Assembly (NCBI GenBank): GCA_030447125.1
Contig: JAUJLZ010000017.1
Span: 1-17,491, forward strand
DNA from: Acidimicrobiales bacterium
Lineage (GTDB): Bacteria > Actinomycetota > Acidimicrobiia > Acidimicrobiales > CADCSY01
Direction: 5' to 3'
DNA length: 17,491 nucleotides
Position numbers and translations under genes: made by a program. Of this stretch, positions 8,099 to 17,491 are shown one piece after another. The notes under the pieces were generated by a model that saw nothing but the letters and a program-made list of their open reading frames with translations, did not search any database and was not told the DNA's origin. The stretch's first letter is position 1, and each line of letters opens with the position of its first letter.

Positions 8099-10129
8099 GT
8101 GCTTCAGGAGATCCTGGCCGGGCCGATCCTGCGCCGGAGCGAGCCCGAGCAGGTCTGCGTCTGGTTGGCCACCAGTGCGCCCCGGGCGGTCGAGTTGGTG
8201 GTCGTCCGGGCGGAGGATCGTGCGGCCGAGCCGCTGGCGACGGCGACGGCCCGAAGCCTTCGCCTCGGCCCTGGCCTGTTCGTCCACCTGGCCGTGGCCC
8301 GCCCCGACGCCGGCCGCTTCCCCACCGACGTCCTCTTGGCCTACGACCTCGAGGTGACGTCCGAGCAGGGTGGTGGCGCCCGGCGCCTGGCTGAGCTGGG
8401 CATGATCGGTGGGTCCCAGAGCCTGGCCTACGAGGGCCACGACCTGCCCACCTTCTTCCTCCGGGGGCCCAAGACCGAGCAGCTCAACGTCCTGCACGGC
8501 TCCTGTCGCCTCTTGCACGGCAAGGGCGAGGATGCCTTCCTGGCCGCCGATGAGCAGTTGTCCCGCACCGGCGCGGATCTGCGCCGCCGTCCCAGCGCCC
8601 TGGTGTTGACCGGTGACCAGATCTACGCCGACGAGGTCGCCGGTCCGCTCATCCGCCACCTCACCCGACTGGGCGTCGCCCTGATGGGCGCCGGGGACGA
8701 CACCTCGGTGCCGGGACTCCCCCCGCTGTCGAGCGTTCCCGTCTACGGCCGCCAGCGGCTGGCGGAAGAACGAGCGGCCTTCACCTCAGGCAAGGCCGCC
8801 AACCACCTGTTCAGCCTGGGTGAGCTCGCCGCCGCCTACCTGATCGCCTGGCGGGAGACCAACTGGCCCTCACGCTGGCCGGCGTTCGACGACGTCGTTC
8901 CTGGAGGAGGCGATGCCCGACAGCGGGCCCGGCTGCGCAAGCAGTACCAGAACGAGGTGGCGTGCCTGGAGGCCGCCCGACGGGCGGTGCCGGCGGCGGC
9001 GCGGGTCTTGGCCAACGTCCCCACCTACACCTGCTTCGACGACCATGACGTCACCGACGACTGGAACCTGACGCGGGAGTGGCGCCAGCGGGTGCGGGAC
9101 TCCCCCACCGGACGTCGGGCGGTGGCCAACGCCCTCGCCTGCTTCTGGGCCTTCCAGGGCTGGGGCAACCAGCCGGAGAACTTCGACGACACCTTCATCG
9201 ACACGGTCGTGACCGGGGTCCGGGGCGCACCGGACATGGCCGAGACCTTCGAGCGGACCTTGTGGGACTTCGACGGGTGGAGCTACACCGTGGCGACTGA
9301 TCCGCCCATGGTCGTGCTCGACACCCGTACGCAGCGCAGCTTCGACAGCGACCAGGCAGCCGCACGGCTCATCGGTGACCACGAGGCCCGTCGCCTGGTC
9401 GATCTGTTCTCCCACGCCGGCGTGGAGGGTCCCGGTCCGGTCCTGTTGGTCTCGCCGGTCCCGTTGTTCGGTCTCGAGCTGCAGGAACGTCGCCAGAAGT
9501 TCCTGGTGGGCAAGCTCGGCCCCTACGAGGTCGACTTCGAGGCCTGGCACTCCAACCTGGCCGGCTTCGTGGACTTCATGCACCTGCTGGTGGAGGAACT
9601 GGGCCTGCGCCGGCTCGTCATCCTCTCGGGAGACGTCCACTACGGCCTCAACGTCGACGCCACCTTCACCATCGACGAGACCGAGCTACGGGTGGCCCAG
9701 GTGGTCAGCAGCTCCTTCAAGCACAGCGGTGCGCTGGAGAAGTCGGCCCTGCACGTGCTCGGCCGCCTCGTGGGGGCAGGACCCGAACGGGTGGGCTGGG
9801 ACCGACCACCGGAGGTGGCCGACACCACCGGGTTCGCCCGGCGCCTCATGGCCAGACCGGTCAACAACGACGAGTGGTCCGACGGCGGCCCCGTCTTCCT
9901 TCCCCGTCACCTCGCCGATCGGGTGCGCGCCGGAACCGGCCAGGGCCACCACTACCGGGAGACCCGCACCTACCTCGATCCCCAGGAGCGCCCGAGGTGG
10001 GTCGTCGTGGGCGAGAACAACGTGGGCCTCCTCACCATCGCCGCCGATGTCGTCGAGCACCGCCTCCTCTCCCGCCCGGGCCCGTTCCACACCACCACCT
10101 ACACCGTCAGGTTCCCCTCGAGGGCCTGA
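8099..10129 (+). CDS. PhoD-like metallophosphatase, cytoplasmic type
   Basis: This 676-residue protein belongs to the PhoD/alkaline phosphatase D group of calcineurin-like metal-dependent phosphatases. Metal-ligand motifs appear in order: HGSCR (133-137), TGDQIYAD (171-178), FDDHDVTDDW (313-322) and SGDVHYG (510-516). An N-terminal domain of about 120 residues starts with LAGPILRRSEPEQVCVWLAT, which matches the beta-sandwich that precedes the catalytic domain in this family. Unlike secreted PhoD there is no Tat or Sec signal peptide, so it probably acts in the cytoplasm. The GTG at 8099 is supported by GAGGGG about eight bases upstream. It directly follows the lipid kinase gene, so a phosphoester or phospholipid substrate is conceivable but not shown. 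Confidence 0.9.
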   Translation: MLQEILAGPILRRSEPEQVCVWLATSAPRAVELVVVRAEDRAAEPLATATARSLRLGPGLFVHLAVARPDAGRFPTDVLLAYDLEVTSEQGGGARRLAELGMIGGSQSLAYEGHDLPTFFLRGPKTEQLNVLHGSCRLLHGKGEDAFLAADEQLSRTGADLRRRPSALVLTGDQIYADEVAGPLIRHLTRLGVALMGAGDDTSVPGLPPLSSVPVYGRQRLAEERAAFTSGKAANHLFSLGELAAAYLIAWRETNWPSRWPAFDDVVPGGGDARQRARLRKQYQNEVACLEAARRAVPAAARVLANVPTYTCFDDHDVTDDWNLTREWRQRVRDSPTGRRAVANALACFWAFQGWGNQPENFDDTFIDTVVTGVRGAPDMAETFERTLWDFDGWSYTVATDPPMVVLDTRTQRSFDSDQAAARLIGDHEARRLVDLFSHAGVEGPGPVLLVSPVPLFGLELQERRQKFLVGKLGPYEVDFEAWHSNLAGFVDFMHLLVEELGLRRLVILSGDVHYGLNVDATFTIDETELRVAQVVSSSFKHSGALEKSALHVLGRLVGAGPERVGWDRPPEVADTTGFARRLMARPVNNDEWSDGGPVFLPRHLADRVRAGTGQGHHYRETRTYLDPQERPRWVVVGENNVGLLTIAADVVEHRLLSRPGPFHTTTYTVRFPSRA

Positions 10130-10170
10130 TCGGTGAGTGCGTCCTGCAGCTATTGACCTCGCCCGGCGGG

Positions 10171-10452
10171 ATGAGCACCATGGGAAGGATCAGCACCGAG
10201 ACGTCCCTCTCCCCACCATCAGCGCTGCCGGCCGCCCTCGAAGCGACCTTCGCCGCCCTGCGTCGAGACGCAGCGTCGGCCCGCCATCGCCTCCATCAGC
10301 CGCGTCCCCGACCCCGACCACGGGGCACCCCGGCGATGTGGGACGCGGGACCCATCGATCCCCGCCCCGACGACTGCTGGCGCTGCGACGCGGTGGCGTC
10401 GGCCGACACGCTCGGCCTGTGCCCGGCGTGTCGCAACGACCTCTGCGCCTGA
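10171..10452 (+). CDS. Small Cys-rich (zinc-ribbon-like) protein, uncharacterised
   Basis: This is a probable small gene of 93 residues that I do not recognise. The N-terminal half is Pro/Ser/Arg-rich with a short amphipathic stretch (ALEATFAALRRDAASARHRL, about 22-41). The C-terminus holds DDCWRCDAVASADTLGLCPACRNDLC, in which C69, C72, C84 and C87 form a CxxC-x11-CxxC pair typical of a zinc knuckle, plus C92. This ordered cysteine spacing is the main evidence for coding, since the overlapping frame from 10137 gives only Arg/Pro-rich text. The ATG at 10171 or the ATG at 10180 could be the start, and GGCGGG at 10165-10170 is better placed for the second. It follows the PhoD-like gene by 41 nt on the same strand. 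Confidence 0.6.
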   Translation: MSTMGRISTETSLSPPSALPAALEATFAALRRDAASARHRLHQPRPRPRPRGTPAMWDAGPIDPRPDDCWRCDAVASADTLGLCPACRNDLCA

Positions 10453-10483
10453 GCCGACCTCGTGGGCCCGAGCGTCCTGGCGC

Positions 10484-10519
10484 CTGAGGGCCGGCCAAGG
10501 TGCCTCAGCTCGGGCTGAG
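10484..10519. terminator. Hairpin cluster between convergent operons
   Basis: Two mutually exclusive hairpins share one arm. CTGAGG (10484-10489) can pair with CCTCAG (10503-10508). Alternatively, CTCAGC (10504-10509) pairs with GCTGAG (10514-10519) around a TCGG tetraloop, a perfect 6-bp stem. The position between the plus-strand operon ending at 10452 and the minus-strand gene ending at 10505 suggests bidirectional termination. There is no T-run. Confidence 0.5.
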
Positions 10520-10993
10520 ACCAAAGGCCGCTGGCGGGTTCCGGCCTACCGATTGATAGACCACCGGGTGGCTGGGTCGGTCGAGCAGGACCTCGTCGGG
10601 GTCGATCCAGCCCACCACCAGGCACTCGTGCTCCCAGCGTTCGCCGGTGTCGGCGAGGTAGGAGAAGTGCTCGCCCTCCCGCAGGCGGTGCAAGCGGGCC
10701 CGCCGGTCGTCGACCAGGCCGCGCCGGCGCGCCCCGTCGCCCGCTTCGCCCGCCCGAGAACCGTCCTCGAAGCAGAACTCGCGACCTCGTGCGAGCTCCC
10801 AGCGGCCGAAGGCTTCGTCGATGGCCAGGGCCAGGTCGGCAAAGGTGTGGCGGGGCGAGGCGATCAGCACCCGCTCGGGGAGCGGCAACGACGGTACCCG
10901 ACCGGTGCAGGCCTCCAGGGTGACGCCGATGGCAAGGCACTGCAGTTCGGAAGGACGCAGGCGATCCGCCGGACTGGGCTTGGTCTTCTGCAT
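10505..10993 (-). CDS. pRiA4b ORF-3-like domain protein
   Basis: This 162-residue protein resembles the plasmid pRiA4b ORF-3-like family, whose members are best known as passengers of IS1096-type and other mobile elements. The two diagnostic blocks are visible: TFADLALAIDEAFGRWE (50-66), matching the family helix in which a tailing AFGW/AFGR follows TL.EL...I, and GEHFSYLADTGERWEHECLVVG (107-128), matching the F.Y.YDFGD.WEH signature with TGERWEH in place of FGDxWEH. A terminal NPPAAFG echoes the family's PPEDCGG end. Biochemical function of the family is unknown. The ATG at 10993 lacks a clear ribosome binding site. It lies 39 nt downstream of thiD on the same strand, so it may be the last gene of the thiamine operon. 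No transposase or inverted repeats are seen nearby. Confidence 0.72.
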   Translation of the reverse strand: MQKTKPSPADRLRPSELQCLAIGVTLEACTGRVPSLPLPERVLIASPRHTFADLALAIDEAFGRWELARGREFCFEDGSRAGEAGDGARRRGLVDDRRARLHRLREGEHFSYLADTGERWEHECLVVGWIDPDEVLLDRPSHPVVYQSVGRNPPAAFGLSPS

Positions 10994-11032
10994 GGGCGGA
11001 TGCTGGCACTCCGGGCCGGCGAAGTGGTGGAC

Positions 11033-11854
11033 CTACGGCTGCTGAGCCAGGCCGTCGCCGGGAAAGTGGTCGATGGGGCCGTGCCCCTGGCCCAGGCGCC
11101 ACCCTGACGCCGCCTCCAAACCCCGGCCGACGTAGGCCTTGGCCGCCCGCACGGCGGGGAGGAGCTCGACACCTCGAGCGAGGCCGGCGGCGATGGCCGA
11201 GGCCAGGCTGCAGCCCGTGCCGTGGTTGTTGGTGGTGGCCATGCGGGGTCCACCCAGCTCGTGGAGGTGGCGCCCGTCCCACAGGACATCGACGGCCACG
11301 TCGGCGTCGAGGTGGCCGCCTTTGACCATCACCGCTCGGGCGCCCGTGCTGAGCGCCAACGCTCGCGCCGCCTCGCTCATCTCGGCGACAGACTCGACGG
11401 TGCGGCCCACCAGGACCGACGCCTCTCCCAGGTTGGGCGTGACCACCGCGGCGTAGGGGAACAACAGGCGCCGGTAGGCCTCCTCGGCCTCAGGCTCCAG
11501 CAGGCGATCTCCCGAGGCGGACACCATCACGGGGTCGACGACCAGGGCGGGCAGGCGTCCGGCGGCGGCGAAGCCGGCCACCACCTCGATGATCTCGGCG
11601 CTGGCGAGCATGCCCGTCTTGGTCGCCCGCACGTCGAAGTCGCTCAGCACGGCCTCGATCTGGGCGGCCACGATGTCGACCGGAGCCACGTGCACGGCGT
11701 GGACGCCCAAGGTGTTCTGGGCGGTCAGGGCGGTGATGGCGGTGGTGGGGAACACGCCGTGGGCGGCCAGCGTGCGTAGGTCGGCTTGGATGCCGGCGCC
11801 CCCGCCGGAGTCGGATCCGGCGATGACCAGCACCACCGGCGGGGTCTCGCTCAT
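11033..11854 (-). CDS. thiD: Hydroxymethylpyrimidine/phosphomethylpyrimidine kinase ThiD
   Basis: ThiD phosphorylates HMP to HMP-P and HMP-P to HMP-PP, the pyrimidine substrate of ThiE. The 273-residue ribokinase-fold protein has the N-terminal [13 protein letters not shown] (13-25), [11 protein letters not shown] (41-51), KTGML (79-83), [13 protein letters not shown] (107-119), TPNLGEA (139-145), and the anion-hole/catalytic motif [18 protein letters not shown] starting at 211 with C215. All hallmark residues are present and the length is typical. The ATG at 11854 gives the standard N-terminus. No strong ribosome binding site is apparent. It is separated by 55 nt from the upstream ThiE/TenI-family gene and is followed by the pRiA4b-like gene. 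It is a stand-alone kinase rather than the ThiDE or ThiD-TenA fusion seen in some bacteria. Confidence 0.96.
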   Translation of the reverse strand: MSETPPVVLVIAGSDSGGGAGIQADLRTLAAHGVFPTTAITALTAQNTLGVHAVHVAPVDIVAAQIEAVLSDFDVRATKTGMLASAEIIEVVAGFAAAGRLPALVVDPVMVSASGDRLLEPEAEEAYRRLLFPYAAVVTPNLGEASVLVGRTVESVAEMSEAARALALSTGARAVMVKGGHLDADVAVDVLWDGRHLHELGGPRMATTNNHGTGCSLASAIAAGLARGVELLPAVRAAKAYVGRGLEAASGWRLGQGHGPIDHFPGDGLAQQP

Positions 11855-11909
11855 GGTCGGCCGGGCGCCGTCATTCCGGCGATCGTGGACGGTCGCGCTG
11901 GCTCAGCCG

Positions 11910-12560
11910 TCACGAGCGTCCACAAACCACCGGGGTGAGCGTGGCCAACAGGCGGGCCACGCTGGCGGCCGGGTCCTCGCTGGCCATGACGCCGCCCATG
12001 ACGGCTACCCCGGCGGCGCCGGCAACCAGGCAGTCGGCGGCGGCGGCCGCACCCACCCCGCCCAGGGCGAACAGGGGCAGGTCGGTGGCGGCGGCCAGGG
12101 CCGCCAACCCGGCCATGCCCAGGGCGGGGCCGTAGCCGGGCTTGGACCTCGTCGTCAGCACCGGTGAGATGGTGGCGTAGCCGGCCCCTTCGCCCGCGGC
12201 CGCCTGCACCTCGGTTTGGTTGTGGCACGACCGGCCCACGATGAGGCCAGGGAGGTCGCCGGGCCACGCGTCGGCGGCGGCGAGGTGGAGGCCGGAGGCT
12301 CCGCTGGCGCGGGCGAGGTCAAGGTCGGCGCCAGCGATGAGCAGCACGCCACCCACCGGTGCCAGCACCTCCTGCAGGGCGACGGCCAGCTCCTGGCGTG
12401 GCCCTCGGGCCAGGTCCTTCTCCCGCAGCACGACCGCCCGGGCACCACCGTCCAACGCCGCGGCCACCGTGGCCACCACGCCTCGGCGGACGGCCTGGTG
12501 GCGGTCGGTGAGGACCAGGAGCGGCGCCACCGGAGGCGGTGCGGCGTTCTTTCCGCTCAC
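11910..12560 (-). CDS. ThiE/TenI-family protein (second paralog, likely TenI-like)
   Basis: This 216-residue TIM-barrel protein belongs to the thiamine-phosphate synthase/TenI family. Family landmarks are LLVLTDR (14-20), VVLREKDLA (43-51), VGRSCH (108-113), [12 protein letters not shown] (131-142), LFALGGV (163-169) and GVAVMGGV (184-191). The NDR motif of true ThiE is replaced by AGA within LLIAGADLD, and HLGxxD becomes HLAAADA, so the pyrophosphate and metal ligands appear altered. GRSCH resembles the GRSVH segment of TenI, a thiazole tautomerase in Bacillus subtilis. The position just downstream of thiG (49-nt gap from the GTG at 12560) fits a tautomerase acting on the ThiG product, but that is inference. 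TenI's catalytic His in a GHVF context is not seen here (SPVL instead). An alternative GTG at 12605 would add 15 Arg/Gly-rich residues. Confidence 0.85.
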   Translation of the reverse strand: MSGKNAAPPPVAPLLVLTDRHQAVRRGVVATVAAALDGGARAVVLREKDLARGPRQELAVALQEVLAPVGGVLLIAGADLDLARASGASGLHLAAADAWPGDLPGLIVGRSCHNQTEVQAAAGEGAGYATISPVLTTRSKPGYGPALGMAGLAALAAATDLPLFALGGVGAAAAADCLVAGAAGVAVMGGVMASEDPAASVARLLATLTPVVCGRS

Positions 12561-12609
12561 ACGCCCACCTGCTGGGCGCCCGCGCCGAAAGTACGCGCCT
12601 GGCACTGGA

Positions 12610-13612
<1,003 letters not shown>

Positions 13613-13616
<4 letters not shown>

Positions 13617-14706
13617 GACGCCACCCGCTCGAAGCGCCGGGGCGAGAAGGGGATGATCGAACTCGGTGTCTCGCCTGTCTCAAGGAGCTCGACGATGGCC
13701 GCAGCCGTGGCCGGGGCCAAGAGGATGCCGTTGCGGTAGTGGCCGCTGGCCACCACCAGGCCCTCGACCTCGGTCGGTCCGAGCAGCGGGGCGTTGTCGG
13801 GGGTTCCCGGACGCAGCCCGGCCGAGGCCTCGACCAGTGTGAGCTCGGCCACGTCGGGCACGAGCTCCAGGGCGGCGCGCAACAGGTCGTGGGCGGCCCC
13901 CGCCGTGACGGTGGTGTCGTAGCCCCGCTCCTCGACCGTGGCCCCCACCACCACCTCGCCGTCGCTCCTCGCCACCAGGTAGGCATCGAGACCTCGAACG
14001 TTGTGGCCGATGAGCGGCACCGGGCCCCGCAGGCGCAGGATCTGGCCCTTGACCGGACGTAGCGCAGACCCGACGTCGCTCGGGAGGCCCTCCAGCTTCG
14101 ACGACCAGCACCCGGCGGCCACCACCACGGCGTCGGCGCCGAGGACCTCGCCCCCTTCGAGCGTCACCCGGCCGACACCCACGCCTTTGGCCCGACGACG
14201 GCGGTGGGCCACGCCCATACGACGCCCCCCCTCGACCAGGGCCGCGGCCAGCCGACGGGGATCGACCTGGTGGTCGCCCGGGACCAGGGCGCCACCACGC
14301 ACGCTCGGGGCCAGGGCCGGCTCGAGGCCGCGCAGGTCCCGGCTGCGCAGGCGCTCGACCTCCAGGCCCAGGTTGCGCTGGTAGGCCACCAGCTCGTCGA
14401 GGGCAGCCAGGTCGTCGGCGTCGCGAGCCACGCTGAGCGTGCCCGACTCCCGGTAGCCAGTGGGCAAGCCCGAGCACTCCTCCAGCTCGGCCACGAAGTC
14501 CGGATAGCGGGAGCAGGAGTCGAGGTTGAGCGCCAGCAGCGCCTCCTCGCCGTAGTGCACCTCGGTGACCGGCGCCAGCATGCCGGCGGCCACGCCGGTG
14601 GCGCCTTGGCCGGGGCTGGGGTCGACCACGATGACGTCCAGGCCCGCCGCCGCCGCCCGCCAGGCGATGCTGAGCCCGACCACCCCCCCGCCCACCACGA
14701 CCACCT

Positions 14707-14710
<4 letters not shown>
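13613..14710 (-). CDS. thiO: Glycine oxidase ThiO
   Basis: ThiO is an FAD-dependent amine oxidase that converts glycine to dehydroglycine (iminoglyoxylate) for the ThiG reaction, the oxygen-requiring alternative to radical-SAM ThiH. From the GTG at 14710 the protein has 365 residues. It starts with the dinucleotide-binding fold KVVVVGGGVVGLSIAWRAA (GGGVVG at 7-12) and then VVDPSPGQGATGVAAGMLAP, typical of the DAO family. The C-terminus contains GLRPGTPDNAPLLGP (298-312) and GHYRNGILLAPATA (323-336), the conserved flavin- and substrate-site segments. The GTG overlaps the thiE stop as GTGA. A start at 14746 would add 12 unrelated residues. Use of ThiO implies aerobic metabolism. Confidence 0.95.
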
Positions 14711-17365
<2,655 letters not shown>

Positions 17366-17367
17366 TC

Positions 17368-17491
17368 ATGAAGGTCGCCGCCCTGGGAGACGCCCACCTC
17401 GGTCGCTCCTACCTGCCCTACAGCGTCGACGGCGTCAACGTGCGCGAGCTCGACTTCGAGGCCTCCTTCGACGCCGCCGTCGACCTGGCCC
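17368..17491 (+). CDS. Metallophosphoesterase, SbcD/Mre11-like (partial, 3' end outside window)
   Basis: Only the first 41 codons are present. MKVAALGDAHLG matches the N-terminus of calcineurin-like phosphoesterases, with the metal ligands D8 and H10 in the D.HLG pattern seen in SbcD/Mre11 exonucleases. The following ELDFEASFDAAVDLA is typical of the helix after the first metal motif (in SbcD often F...I..A). The ATG at 17368 is preceded by GGGGGG five bases away. An alternative ATG at 17358 is in another frame. The gene diverges from the thi operon across a 191-nt region that contains the riboswitch. Whether it is SbcD or another DNA-repair-type phosphoesterase cannot be settled from this fragment. 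Confidence 0.8.
   Translation, partial: MKVAALGDAHLGRSYLPYSVDGVNVRELDFEASFDAAVDLA

Overview
The window is a very GC-rich bacterial chromosome segment that reads as actinobacterial. It carries a WhiB-family iron-sulfur regulator (a family confined to Actinobacteria and their phages), uses many GTG starts, and joins genes by 4-nt start/stop overlaps. The gene set and divergent sequences suggest an Acidimicrobiia-like lineage rather than a mycobacterium or streptomycete, but that placement is inference from family resemblance only. No tRNA, rRNA, CRISPR array or insertion sequence was seen, and no gap between genes exceeds 300 bases.

Region 1 (about 33-4895, minus strand) holds ftsY and, upstream of it, smc: the SRP receptor and the chromosome condensin ATPase. 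Region 2 (4964-6591) has a stand-alone Lrp/AsnC ligand-binding (RAM) domain protein on the plus strand. It converges on trpD, which is preceded on the minus strand by a small whiB-like gene. The convergent ends share a strong hairpin at 5244-5275.

Region 3 (6771-10452, plus strand) is a probable operon of four genes: a four-helix membrane protein, a diacylglycerol-kinase-family lipid kinase (4-nt overlap), a PhoD-like metallophosphatase without signal peptide (12-nt gap), and a small C-terminally Cys-rich protein. It ends at a hairpin cluster facing the next, convergent operon.

Region 4 (10505-17270, minus strand) is a thiamine biosynthesis operon. It opens with a well-formed TPP riboswitch at about 17181-17267 and runs thiC, thiE, thiO, thiS, thiG, a second ThiE/TenI-family gene, thiD, and finally a small pRiA4b ORF-3-like protein. 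ThiC makes HMP-P and ThiD phosphorylates it. ThiO supplies dehydroglycine, which ThiG combines with the sulfur on ThiS-thiocarboxylate to make the thiazole phosphate. ThiE joins the two halves. thiF (ThiS adenylation) and thiL (TMP kinase) are not here and must be elsewhere if the pathway is complete. At the right edge a divergent plus-strand gene starts, an SbcD/Mre11-like metallophosphoesterase cut by the window end.

Most of the window is conserved core metabolism. No clearly new multi-gene system is visible. The points worth following up are the second ThiE-family paralog with altered active-site residues, the pRiA4b ORF-3-like protein at the end of the thi operon, the whiB-trpD pairing, the variant PRPP loop of TrpD, the altered GGDGT motif in the lipid kinase, and the uncharacterised Cys-rich small protein.
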